The notes under the pieces are model-generated. The model worked only from the letters and a program-made list of their open reading frames with translations. It did not search any database and was not told the origin of the DNA. A program made the position numbers and the translations under genes. Of a stretch of DNA of 64,000 nucleotides, positions 54,211-62,987 are shown in pieces. Source of the stretch: Candidatus Baltobacteraceae bacterium (lineage in GTDB: Bacteria; Vulcanimicrobiota; Vulcanimicrobiia; Vulcanimicrobiales; Vulcanimicrobiaceae); contig DASXEW010000003.1 in the NCBI GenBank assembly GCA_036489885.1, forward strand, positions 682,001-746,000. The letters run 5' to 3'. Every line of letters begins with the position of its first letter. Position 1 is the stretch's first letter.

Positions 54211-55185
54211 ATGGAATATCGCAATATCGGACGCTGGGGAACGAAAGTTTCAGCCGTCGGCCTGGGCTCATGGTTGACGTACGGCGGAAGCGTTGAAGAA
54301 GACGGCGCACGCGCTTGTATTCAGCGCGCGTACGAGCTGGGCATCACATTTTTCGACACGGCAAACGTCTACGCACGCGGAGTGGCCGAAGAAATCGTCG
54401 GTCGCGGCATCGCCGGATTCCGGCGCGACAGCATCGTTCTTGCGACGAAGGTTTATTTTCCGATGGGCGACGGTCCCAACGATCGTGGTCTCTCACGCAA
54501 GCACATCATGGAGCAAGCCCATCTCTCGCTGCGGCGTCTCGGCGTTGAGTACGTCGATCTCTATCAATGCCACCGCTACGACGCGACGACGCCGCTCGAA
54601 GAGACCTGCGCGGCCATGAACGATCTGGTTCGTGCGGGAAAGATTCTCTATTGGGGCGTCTCCGAATGGAGCGCCGATCAAATCGGTGCTGCGGTGCGTT
54701 TGTGCCGCGCGATGGGATGGGCCGAACCGGTCAGCAATCAACCCCAATACAGCGCGCTGTGGCGCCGTATCGAACGCAGTGTCTTGCCGGTGTGCGCGCA
54801 GTATGGTCTCGGTAATGTCGTGTGGTCGCCGCTCGCGCAAGGGATTCTCACCGGAAAATACACGTCGGTGAAAACTCTGCCCGAAGGTTCGCGTGCCGCC
54901 GGACCTGCGGCCGGAATGATGGAGGACTACTTCACGCAGCCGGTACTCGACGCGGTACAACGTGCGAAAGCGATCGCCGAAGGTGCCGGCGTCACCGTCG
55001 GTCAGCTTGCGCTGGCGTGGTGTTTGCGCCGCCCCGAGATTTCAGCCGTGATCGTCGGCGCAACCAAACCGTCACACGTCGACGAGAACGTCAAAGCTGC
55101 GGGGCTTCGCGTCGATCCAAGCGTGATGGCGCAGTTCGATGCGGCGTTGCGTCCGGTCGCGATCGACGCGCCGTACATGTCGTAA
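54211..55185 (+). CDS. Aldo/keto reductase
   Basis: The 324-residue NADPH oxidoreductase has the AKR tetrad Asp (FFDTANVYARG), Tyr in the same loop, Lys (VLATKVYFPMG) and His (YQCHRYD), plus the cofactor segments SPLAQGILTGKY and VIVGATKPSHVDENV. It is of the Kv-beta/YghZ type. Substrate unknown. Two acetyltransferase genes diverge from it across 40 bases. Confidence 0.9.
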   Translation: MEYRNIGRWGTKVSAVGLGSWLTYGGSVEEDGARACIQRAYELGITFFDTANVYARGVAEEIVGRGIAGFRRDSIVLATKVYFPMGDGPNDRGLSRKHIMEQAHLSLRRLGVEYVDLYQCHRYDATTPLEETCAAMNDLVRAGKILYWGVSEWSADQIGAAVRLCRAMGWAEPVSNQPQYSALWRRIERSVLPVCAQYGLGNVVWSPLAQGILTGKYTSVKTLPEGSRAAGPAAGMMEDYFTQPVLDAVQRAKAIAEGAGVTVGQLALAWCLRRPEISAVIVGATKPSHVDENVKAAGLRVDPSVMAQFDAALRPVAIDAPYMS

Positions 55186-55186
55186 T

Positions 55187-56443
55187 TCAATCGTAGACAC
55201 CGAGTAAGTACCAACCCTGGTTGCGACGGGCGATCCGATAGAGCGTCCCGTCGTCGAGCATGATGTCGTAGTCGTCACGCGTCAGCGGCGTGTTCGACCA
55301 CCAATCTTCGACCGTGCGCCATGGTCCGGCGTAATCGACGATCGTTTGTGGCGGCGTCCCGGCGAAACGCGGCACACCGGCTTGCATGACCAAGTCGATC
55401 GAGCGCGGTTTGAAGACACGCAGCTGCATGGTTGGCTCGGGTGGCTTAGGTTTTGCTTCGCGTTTGCTGTGACGTTCGGTCATCATGCTCGCCGAAAATC
55501 GCTCGTAGATGACCTGCTTTTCCGGACGATACCCATCGACGGAAAATGCGCGCAGCACCGCGCCTTCGCCGAGTGCAGCCTCGATGCGCGCGAGCGCAAG
55601 CTCGATGGCTTCGGCATCGGGATCTTGCGTGCTGAACAAGCTGAGCGGCGTTCCTCCGGATTCCATCCGTTCGATGCGCAGCCGCAAGCCTTCGACCGGC
55701 GCTTCGAGACGCACACCTTCAAGATGCGCGCGTGTCAAATCAAAGAGCATTCCTTCGCGCGCGGTCGGATGCGCGATCCGAATGCGAATCTCGTGCACCG
55801 CGCCGTCTTCGCATTGTAAGCCGAGGACGAGCTCGGCGGCACGTTGACCGAGCACGACGAGATCGTCGACGATGCGTGCAACCAGCGAGCGCAACGCGAA
55901 GAGCAAGGCTTCTTCGCTGGCGGCACTGCCTTCACCGAAAAGCGTACGTTCGATCGTCATACGGCGCGGCCGCGGGATCAATGGTACGTTGTCGATGCCG
56001 CGTGCGAGCGCGTGCCAGTGTGCAGCCTCCGGACCGAAACGGCGCACGAACGGACCGTGCGGAAGCGCCGCCAGCTCGCCAAGCGTACGCACGCCGAGCA
56101 ATCGCAGACGTTCGCACGTGTGCGGATCGATCGGCAAAACCTCGAGCGGCATCCGCGCGACGAAATCCGCTTCTTCACCCCGCGCGCAGGTGCGTTTCCC
56201 GCGTGCGGCAACGCTCGCAACGAAACGATTCGGACCGATACCCAGCGCGAACGGAATCCCCAGCGACGTCAGGATGTGCGTCACCGTATGCAGCCAACGA
56301 ATGGGGTCGCCCGCAATACCGCGCATCTCGCAGAAGGCCGCAGTTCCGCCGTCTTCGACGAGCGGCGAGACGGCGTCGAGCGCATCGAGGATTGCTTCCC
56401 ATCGCGCTTCGGCTTCTGCCGTTACGCGAACGCATAGAATCAT
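55187..56443 (-). CDS. imuB: ImuB-like Y-family polymerase homologue, N-terminally short
   Basis: ImuB bridges DnaE2, ImuA and the clamp in the mycobacterial-type mutasome and has no polymerase activity. ATG 56443 overlaps the imuA stop by ATGA; the product has 418 residues against roughly 480-520 usual. It starts late in the palm: the SPLVEDGG segment that precedes the catalytic Asp-Glu in Y-family enzymes is already at about residue 31, and Ala-Ala replaces the pair. Fingers and little-finger parts follow (LGIPFALGIGPNRFVASVAA; RLRLLGVRTLGELAALP; ERTLFGEG). The C-terminal 90 residues include TLYRIARRNQGWYLLGVYD, a typical ImuB end. Confidence 0.82.
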   Translation of the reverse strand: MILCVRVTAEAEARWEAILDALDAVSPLVEDGGTAAFCEMRGIAGDPIRWLHTVTHILTSLGIPFALGIGPNRFVASVAARGKRTCARGEEADFVARMPLEVLPIDPHTCERLRLLGVRTLGELAALPHGPFVRRFGPEAAHWHALARGIDNVPLIPRPRRMTIERTLFGEGSAASEEALLFALRSLVARIVDDLVVLGQRAAELVLGLQCEDGAVHEIRIRIAHPTAREGMLFDLTRAHLEGVRLEAPVEGLRLRIERMESGGTPLSLFSTQDPDAEAIELALARIEAALGEGAVLRAFSVDGYRPEKQVIYERFSASMMTERHSKREAKPKPPEPTMQLRVFKPRSIDLVMQAGVPRFAGTPPQTIVDYAGPWRTVEDWWSNTPLTRDDYDIMLDDGTLYRIARRNQGWYLLGVYD

Positions 56444-57102
56444 CCGACCCGGGCGCGCCCGCGGCCGGTTGGAATCGCGCGCTTGTGCTTGCAGACCTGC
56501 GTGCACACGTCGTAACCACAGAGCTTGCGAAACGGGCCGGGTGCTCCGGCCCAGTCGATGCTCTCGAGCGTGCATTCGATGCGCAGCGATGCAAAATAAC
56601 GCAGCTCGTCACAAGCTTGCGTGCCGACGGCGAGCAGCACCACACCGGCGCGGTGTGCGAGATTTGCAAGGCGCGACCAGGCCGCCGCACGCGAGGGAAC
56701 GGCCGGAATCACGATGACGTTAAAGGCGGACGAGCGCAGCAGAATATCGGCGGCACGGACGACGTCGAGGGGTTCGTTCGCGCGCACGATCACAAGGCGC
56801 TCGAGTGCGACCCCGGCTGTCTCGAGCGAGGGCGGAAAGAAAAAGCCGTTCGGATCCTCGCGCCACTCGACGAGCGCACCAGCTCCGCCATCCGCAGTCG
56901 CATCCGCTAGGACCCTCGCGGCGAGCGCACTGCGGCCGGAGCTGGCCGCGCCCTCAAGCGTCGAGATCGCCCCCTTCGGAAAATGAAGAAGGCCGCTCTC
57001 AAGCATGGACCCGCCGGCTAGCTCAAACGCCCCCGCGGACGCCGGTTGATACCGGCTATCCAGGGCGTCCCGAAGGGCAGCAAAGGCTGCTGAGCTAGCC
57101 AT
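56440..57102 (-). CDS. imuA: ImuA-like RecA-family protein
   Basis: The 220-residue partner of ImuB in damage mutagenesis has a RecA-like core (AISTLEGAASSGRSALAARVLADA), where the P-loop reads GAASSGRS with Arg in place of the Walker A Lys, so nucleotide binding may be lost. It also has VIVRANEPLDVVRAADILLRSSAFNVIVI and AAWSRLANLAHRAGVVLLAVG. ATG 57102 lies 16 bases from the SOS box; an in-frame start upstream (57207) would read through the box. It is coupled to imuB by ATGA. Role assigned from gene pairing and shared control with dnaE2. Confidence 0.8.
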   Translation of the reverse strand: MASSAAFAALRDALDSRYQPASAGAFELAGGSMLESGLLHFPKGAISTLEGAASSGRSALAARVLADATADGGAGALVEWREDPNGFFFPPSLETAGVALERLVIVRANEPLDVVRAADILLRSSAFNVIVIPAVPSRAAAWSRLANLAHRAGVVLLAVGTQACDELRYFASLRIECTLESIDWAGAPGPFRKLCGYDVCTQVCKHKRAIPTGRGRARVG

Positions 57103-57111
57103 GGGAGGCCC

Positions 57112-57140
57112 AGAATAATCGAACATATGTTCGATGTCAA
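57112..57140 (-). promoter_or_regulatory. SOS promoter of imuA-imuB
   Basis: On the minus strand a perfect -35 TTGACA (57140-57135) and a -10 TATTCT (57117-57112) are exactly 17 bases apart, and the LexA-type palindrome fills the spacer. Transcription would start near 57105, about three bases before the imuA ATG (57102). Confidence 0.78.
57118..57135. promoter_or_regulatory. LexA-type SOS box (imuA)
   Basis: A perfect 18-bp palindrome ATCGAACATATGTTCGAT, identical to the core of the dnaE2 box at 49793-49814. It also overlaps the most upstream possible start (ATG 57134) of the divergent M16 peptidase gene. Confidence 0.87.
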
Positions 57141-58483
57141 GGGTTCTCCACCGCCAAGGCGTTGCCAAGTCGAAGGGCGCATCCGGGGAGGTGCCCAGCT
57201 CCCCCACGGCCGAGCGCCTGCACCTCGACCCTCTGCCCTTTCGCGAGCGCGTGTTACCGAACGGTTTACGAGCGATTACGCTCGAGGATCACCGCTCTGC
57301 GACGGCTGCCGTCAACATCGCGTACAGCGTTGGTGGCAAAGACGATCCGCCCGGACGTTCGGGCTTCGCGCATCTCTTCGAACATCTCATGTTCAAAGGG
57401 ACGAAGCGCACCGGAGCTGAGACAATCGATCGTCTCACCGAAGACGTCGGCGGCTTCAACAACGCGTTCACGACCGAAGACTACACCAACTACTACGAAG
57501 TCATTCCCTCGAATTATCTCGAGACGATCCTATGGGCGGAGGCCGACCGGCTTTCCGGATTGATCGTCGACGCGGCGAACTTTCAGACCGAACGCGAAGT
57601 CGTCATCAGCGAATACGATCAGCGCGTTTTGGCCGAGCCGTATGGCATGCTGGGCGAGCTTGCGGCACGCGAAGCATATCTCGTTCATCCGTACGGACGC
57701 GGCGTCATCGGCGATCCGGAGAATTTACGCGCCGCGACGCTCGAAGACGTACGCGCGTTTCACGCGACCTACTATCGTCCCGACAATGCGACGCTGGTCG
57801 TCGTCGGTGATTTCGACAGCGACATCGTCGACAAATGGATCGACGAGTATTTCGGCACGCTCGAGCGGCCGAAAGCAGAGATTCCTCGCGTGACGACGCT
57901 CGAACCGGCATCCGGAGGCGAGCGGCGGCTCTCGTATCAATCGACGAACGCGCCGCTTCCGGCGTTCAATGTGAGCTGGCATATCGGACGCGCGCGCGAT
58001 GCAGAAATGCCGGTTCTCGACATTATCGAAACGTTGCTCGGTACAGGAAAAAGCTCGCGGCTCTATCGTGCGCTCGTCTACGAACACCAGGCTGCGACGA
58101 ACGTGTGGGCCGGCGCGGATTGGAATGAGGATCCCGGGATGTTCACGATTCGCGCAATCGCGGCAACCGGAGTCGAGCTTACACGCGTCGAGTCGTTGAT
58201 CGAAGAGCAGGTCGCGCTGATCACATCGAACCCGGCTGACGCCGCGGAGCTCGAAAAAGCCAAGGTGCAGATGTATTCGGGGACGGTGCGCGGGCTCTCG
58301 ACCTACAACGAGATCGCCCAAACGATCGTGCGTTCCGCGGTCGTGCGCGGTTCGGCGCATCTCCTCGACGACGACGTCGCGCGCTACAACGCGGTCGACG
58401 CCGAATCGGTTCGTGCAGTCGCCTCCCAAACGTTCGTTGCGAAAAATCGTTCGACGATCGAATATCTGGCGGTTGGCGCGTGA
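57134..58483 (+). CDS. M16 zinc peptidase (catalytic subunit)
   Basis: M16 proteases form hollow chambers that degrade peptides, often as a catalytic and an inactive subunit. Residues about 80-84 carry the inverted zinc site HLFEH (HxxEH) with the further Glu in EREVVISEYDQR. The second domain has LLGTGKSSRLYRALV. The ATG at 57134 lies inside the SOS box; a GTG at 57191 would remove the first 19 residues, which look unlike the family, so the start is uncertain. No clear signal peptide. It is coupled to the next M16 gene by GTGA. Confidence 0.88.
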   Translation: MSRVLHRQGVAKSKGASGEVPSSPTAERLHLDPLPFRERVLPNGLRAITLEDHRSATAAVNIAYSVGGKDDPPGRSGFAHLFEHLMFKGTKRTGAETIDRLTEDVGGFNNAFTTEDYTNYYEVIPSNYLETILWAEADRLSGLIVDAANFQTEREVVISEYDQRVLAEPYGMLGELAAREAYLVHPYGRGVIGDPENLRAATLEDVRAFHATYYRPDNATLVVVGDFDSDIVDKWIDEYFGTLERPKAEIPRVTTLEPASGGERRLSYQSTNAPLPAFNVSWHIGRARDAEMPVLDIIETLLGTGKSSRLYRALVYEHQAATNVWAGADWNEDPGMFTIRAIAATGVELTRVESLIEEQVALITSNPADAAELEKAKVQMYSGTVRGLSTYNEIAQTIVRSAVVRGSAHLLDDDVARYNAVDAESVRAVASQTFVAKNRSTIEYLAVGA

Positions 58484-59862
58484 TCGCATCCGGGATGCCC
58501 CAAGCGGGGCCGCCGCGTAACGTTCCGCTGCCACATTCGCGCGAGATCCGTCTTGCAAGCGGCTTGCGCGTGATTGCGTTTTCGCGTGGTGAACTGCGCC
58601 AAAGCCTGCACATTCCGCTGATCTCCTCGGTCTTGATGGTCGATCGAGGCGCCGCGAATGATCCCGTCAAGTTGCCGGGCGTTGCCGCGATGACCTCAAC
58701 GCTCATGCGGCAGGGAACGGCACGACACAGTGCACTCGAGCTGGATCTTGCCATCGATGCGATCGGCGCACGGCTCGATCGCTCGGCGGGTTACGACGCG
58801 AACAGCGCCGGCGCCGGTTCGACGACAGCCGTCTTCCCGCAAGCCTTCGCGTTGCTTACGGAAACTGTCCGCGAGCCGACGTTTCTGCACGACGAATTCG
58901 AGCGCGCGCGTACGCGCTCGCTTTCCGATCTGCGTTTGGCGTACAGCTCGCCTTCATCACTGGCGCGTCTGGCAGCGGGGCGTTTGATCGGCGGCGATTC
59001 GCCGTACGGACATCCGGTTGCAGGGACGCCGCGTTCACTCGAAGCCTTGACGCGCGACGACATAGCGGCCTTTCATCAACACGCGTTTCGACCGGAGCAC
59101 GGTACCTTGTTGCTTGGCGGCGACATCAGCATCGACGACGCATTCGCGCTGGCCGAGAAGATGTTTGGCGATTGGCATACCGATCGGCATCCGCTCCGCG
59201 ATCTCGCGGCCGTGCCGCAACCGCCGGCAAAGCGGCGCGTCGTCGCGATCGACAAACCGGATGCGGGCAGAACGGCAGTGATTGTTACGCGCCCCGGGCT
59301 TCCGCGCAATCATCCCGCATATTATGCGGGTGCAGTGACGAGCGCGATGTTCTCGGGATATTCAGGACGGCTGAACCAGGAAGTCCGCGTCAAGCGCGGG
59401 CTTTCCTATGGTGCGGGCGCATCGATGATTTGGCGTCGCGAAAGCGGACAGTTCGTGGCCTCAACGTTAGTCGATCACAAACGTGCGATCGAAGCGGTTC
59501 GCGTCGTGCTCGACACGATCGAGTCGCTCGCGAGCAATCCGCCGGACGAGCGCGAGCTGGGGACGCGTAAGGCATCGATGCTCGGTGGTTGGAACCGTTC
59601 GATCGAGACCAGCGAAGGCCTGATCGGCGCTCTCGCCGAGTTTGCGCTTTACGGCATTCCACTTGATGAGCTGGAGCGATACTCGGACAGCATTCTTGCA
59701 ATCGACGCCGATGACGTCAGACGATTCGCGCAAGACCACGTCATTCCCGATCCGACGATCGTGCTCGTCGGCGACACGGGTAGTTACGCGAGGGAGCTCG
59801 GGACATTCGCCGACGAAGTGCGAGTCATTCCGGCCGCAGATCTAGATCTCGAGGGGTTGTGA
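58480..59862 (+). CDS. M16-family inactive subunit
   Basis: From GTG 58480 the 460-residue protein has the M16 fold (LPGVAAMTSTLMRQGTARHSALELD at the place of the zinc helix) but no HxxEH, so it is not catalytic. The Arg/Tyr substrate motif of the partner type is present in RLNQEVRVKRGLSYGAGAS. Paired active/inactive M16 genes are standard for bacterial M16B heterodimers. It overlaps the S9 peptidase gene by four bases. Confidence 0.9.
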   Translation: MIASGMPQAGPPRNVPLPHSREIRLASGLRVIAFSRGELRQSLHIPLISSVLMVDRGAANDPVKLPGVAAMTSTLMRQGTARHSALELDLAIDAIGARLDRSAGYDANSAGAGSTTAVFPQAFALLTETVREPTFLHDEFERARTRSLSDLRLAYSSPSSLARLAAGRLIGGDSPYGHPVAGTPRSLEALTRDDIAAFHQHAFRPEHGTLLLGGDISIDDAFALAEKMFGDWHTDRHPLRDLAAVPQPPAKRRVVAIDKPDAGRTAVIVTRPGLPRNHPAYYAGAVTSAMFSGYSGRLNQEVRVKRGLSYGAGASMIWRRESGQFVASTLVDHKRAIEAVRVVLDTIESLASNPPDERELGTRKASMLGGWNRSIETSEGLIGALAEFALYGIPLDELERYSDSILAIDADDVRRFAQDHVIPDPTIVLVGDTGSYARELGTFADEVRVIPAADLDLEGL

Positions 59863-61844
59863 TAAGATTTCGTAGCCTGCTGATTTTGGGATCCCTGGTA
59901 TTGTGCGCGACAGCGGTCAACGCCGCGCCCGTCACGCTCGAGAGTTTGCACAAATTCGTGCATCTCTCCGACGTCAGTATCTCGCCGGACGGAAAGCAAG
60001 TCGCATTCGTGCGCTCGATCGGCGACTATCAGCACGATCGTTTCGTGCGAACGCTCTCGATCGTGCCGACGAGCGGCGGAGCAGTCCGTTCGCTCCTGAT
60101 GAAGCTCGATGAGCTAAAGTCGCTGCAGTGGTCGCCTGCGAATGCAGAGATCGCATATATCGCAAGCGGCGCACATCGTGTCGAGCAGGTTTTCGCGATC
60201 CCGGCCGCAGGCGGAACGCCCCGGCAGATTACGCATGCCGCCAAAGACGTTGAGCAATTTTCCTGGAATCCGAAAGGCACGCTGATCGCATACGTCACGG
60301 AAGACGGTCCGAGCGATCCGGTTGCCGCGAAACGTCACGACGATTTGTGGGAAGTCCACGATGTCGGGTTCTTGCAAAAGTACGAGTCGCGTCCATCGCA
60401 CATTTGGATCATCAGCGCTCAAGGCGGAGCAGCGCGGCGTCTTACGCAAGGCTCGTGGAGCTATTTGGAAGCCGATCCGCCATTCGTCGGTGCGGCGACC
60501 GATCCGTCGTGGTCCCCAGACGGGCGCGGCATTACATTCACGATGCAGGCGAATGCGTACGATTCAGACTCGGACCGAACGTCGATCGCCGAAGTCGACG
60601 TGCGCACCGGAAAGATCGCGAAACTTGATTCGCGCACGACGTATGAATACGAGCCGCAGTTCGCGCCAGAAGGTCATGCGATCACCTATCTGTATCCGCA
60701 CGGACCCGGACCGGTTAGCGTGCTTGACGTGTACGTCGCCGAAGGTGCAGCCAACGACGACGTCACGCAAACATTCGATCACGACGTGACGGGCGCGTGG
60801 TGGCTCTCCGGCAAGCGAATGTTACTGACCGCGAACGACGGCATCGATCGTGCGCTTTACCTGCTGCAACTGCCGAAGGGTACGCCACGCAGGCTTCCGC
60901 TCGGGCGACTTAATCCTGTCGATCTGAGCATCTCAAACGACGGCAAGATCGCGATGATTGCGAGCGCAACCGACGTTCCTCCCGAGATTTACGTGATGAA
61001 CAGCGTCACAGCCGTACCGCGCACGCTCACCAATATCAACGCAGCGGTTGCGGTACTCGATCTCGGCCGCAGCGAAGAGGTCACCTTTAAAGCATCCGAC
61101 GGCGAACGCAGCGATGGAATTCTGACGTATCCCGTTGGCTATCAGCCCGGCAAGAAGTATCCGCTCGTTCTTCGCATTCACGGTGGTCCGGAAGCGGCGA
61201 GCGTTCTCGCATGGGAAGATTTGCGACAGCTCTTCGCGTCACGCGGCTATCTCGTATTCGAGCCCGACTATCGCGGCAGCGACAATCTGGGTACGGCGCA
61301 CGAGCATGCGATCTACAAGGACCCGGGCGTCGGTCCGGGCCGTGACGTTATCGCGGGCGTCGAGGCGGTCGAAAAACTTGGGATCGTCGATACGTCGCGC
61401 GAGGCGGTCACGGGACATTCGTACGGTGGTTACATGACCGCGTGGATGATCGGACACTATCAGAAGTGGCGCAGTGCCGTCATCGGCGACGGTGTGTTCG
61501 ATTGGGTCGAAGCGTACGATCTTTCTGCGACCGGAAATCTGGCCTGGACCCGAGATTCGCTTGGTGGCTCACCGTGGAATCCGCAGAACGCGCAGCTATA
61601 CCGTGACGGCTCGCCGATCACGTACGTGCGCGACATCAAGACGCCGACGCGCCTGATCTCCGGCACCGCTGACGATCAAGCACCCGTCGTCGGTTCGTAT
61701 CAGCTCTATCACGCGCTTGCGGACCAAGGCGTACCGGTCAGCTTCGTCGCGATTCCGAACGCCTTTCACTTCCCGCGCGATCCCGTCCACATCGAAGGCT
61801 ACAATCGTGTAACGCTCGAGTGGGTCGACCGCTACATGAAGTAG
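59859..61844 (+). CDS. S9 prolyl oligopeptidase-family peptidase
   Basis: The 661-residue exported peptidase starts at GTG 59859. It has a signal peptide (SLLILGSLVLCATAVNA), a WD40-like beta propeller (about 30-390, with repeats such as SISPDGKQVAFVRS, PSWSPDGRGITF) and an alpha/beta hydrolase domain. The nucleophile Ser521 is in GHSYGGY, the Asp in SGTADDQAP and the His in NAFHFPRD. It resembles acylaminoacyl-peptidase/DPP-type enzymes that trim short peptides. With the M16 pair it makes a peptide-degrading operon. Confidence 0.92.
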   Translation: MIRFRSLLILGSLVLCATAVNAAPVTLESLHKFVHLSDVSISPDGKQVAFVRSIGDYQHDRFVRTLSIVPTSGGAVRSLLMKLDELKSLQWSPANAEIAYIASGAHRVEQVFAIPAAGGTPRQITHAAKDVEQFSWNPKGTLIAYVTEDGPSDPVAAKRHDDLWEVHDVGFLQKYESRPSHIWIISAQGGAARRLTQGSWSYLEADPPFVGAATDPSWSPDGRGITFTMQANAYDSDSDRTSIAEVDVRTGKIAKLDSRTTYEYEPQFAPEGHAITYLYPHGPGPVSVLDVYVAEGAANDDVTQTFDHDVTGAWWLSGKRMLLTANDGIDRALYLLQLPKGTPRRLPLGRLNPVDLSISNDGKIAMIASATDVPPEIYVMNSVTAVPRTLTNINAAVAVLDLGRSEEVTFKASDGERSDGILTYPVGYQPGKKYPLVLRIHGGPEAASVLAWEDLRQLFASRGYLVFEPDYRGSDNLGTAHEHAIYKDPGVGPGRDVIAGVEAVEKLGIVDTSREAVTGHSYGGYMTAWMIGHYQKWRSAVIGDGVFDWVEAYDLSATGNLAWTRDSLGGSPWNPQNAQLYRDGSPITYVRDIKTPTRLISGTADDQAPVVGSYQLYHALADQGVPVSFVAIPNAFHFPRDPVHIEGYNRVTLEWVDRYMK

Positions 61845-62987
61845 CTAGCGCAACTCGTCGAGCGCGCGGAAAAACGCGTGAATCTCGTCGGCCGACGTGT
61901 AGAAGTGCGGGCCGACACGAATTCCACAGCCCGGCCGGTAGTCGACGAAGATGCGGCGCCGGCCGAGTTCTTGAACGAGCTCGTCTCCGCGCTCGACGGC
62001 AAGACCGATCCATCCGGTGCGGCGCGACGGGTCGCGCGGCGTTGGCGTTTCGATGCGGCGAGCGTCGGCTTCGGCAAGGATCAGCTCGGTGAGCGCGAGG
62101 TTGTGCGCGCGAACCGCAGGCTGACCGACTTCGGCGATCAGTTGATGTCCGGCACGCGCTTGCAGATAGGCTTGCACGCTCGGAGTTCCGTTTCCGAAAC
62201 GTTTCATGCCGTCGGCATAACGCATCGGTGGCGGTTCGAAGGCGAACGGCGAGGCGTGCGCCATCCATCCGGTCGCCGTCGGATCGAAATTCGAGCGCAG
62301 CTCCGGACGTACGTAAATGTAGCCGCATCCGGGACCCCCGCATAGCCATTTGTGACTGCCGCCGACCGCAACGTCGACGCCGAGTGCGCGCACGTCGACC
62401 GGAATGATGCCGGCGGTTTGATAAATGTCGAGCACGACCAGAGCGCCCAGGTCACGCGCGCGTTTTGCGATCGGCGCGACGTCAACGACGGAGCCGGATT
62501 GGAAGTACGCGTGCGAAAGGACGACGACGCGCGTCTGCTCGTCGATCGCATCGATGATACGCTGGGTCGGAATCGTACGGCCGTCGTCAGTCGGAACGCA
62601 GCGCGGGACTGCACCGCGGCGGCGCCACGCATCCCAAACGTATATCAGCGACGGAAATTGCAGCGCTTCGTAGACGACGACGTTGCGCTTGTCCTCGAAC
62701 TGGAGCGCGGATGCCAGCGTCTCTTGCAGCGATGAGACGTTGGGTGCAAGCCCGACGCTGCCCGCGGGCGCGCCGATGATCTTGCCGATGCCATCCGCGA
62801 CGTCGTCGATTGCCGGAAGCCAGCGTTCCCACGCTTCAGGTCCGTCGTGCGACCAATCATCCCAAAAGGCGACGAGCGCGTCCCGTGCTGCGAGCGGAGC
62901 TGCGCCCATCGAATGGCTGATCAGATACGTGCACGAGTCGAGCTCGGCGAACCGTTCGCGTAGACGCGGCTGACCCAGAGCGATCAT
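61845..62987 (-). CDS. Kynureninase-like class V aminotransferase-fold enzyme
   Basis: The 380-residue PLP enzyme has the cofactor Lys in GGSHKWLCGGPG, the phosphate-side Asp in VVLDIYQTAGIIPVDV and the end GCGIRVGPHFYTSADEIH. The GGPG after the Lys fits kynureninase, which splits kynurenine to anthranilate and alanine. ATG 62987 overlaps the stop of the tryptophan 2,3-dioxygenase gene by ATGA; co-translation with the enzyme that starts tryptophan breakdown supports the role. Another class V enzyme is possible. Confidence 0.72.
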   Translation of the reverse strand: MIALGQPRLRERFAELDSCTYLISHSMGAAPLAARDALVAFWDDWSHDGPEAWERWLPAIDDVADGIGKIIGAPAGSVGLAPNVSSLQETLASALQFEDKRNVVVYEALQFPSLIYVWDAWRRRGAVPRCVPTDDGRTIPTQRIIDAIDEQTRVVVLSHAYFQSGSVVDVAPIAKRARDLGALVVLDIYQTAGIIPVDVRALGVDVAVGGSHKWLCGGPGCGYIYVRPELRSNFDPTATGWMAHASPFAFEPPPMRYADGMKRFGNGTPSVQAYLQARAGHQLIAEVGQPAVRAHNLALTELILAEADARRIETPTPRDPSRRTGWIGLAVERGDELVQELGRRRIFVDYRPGCGIRVGPHFYTSADEIHAFFRALDELR

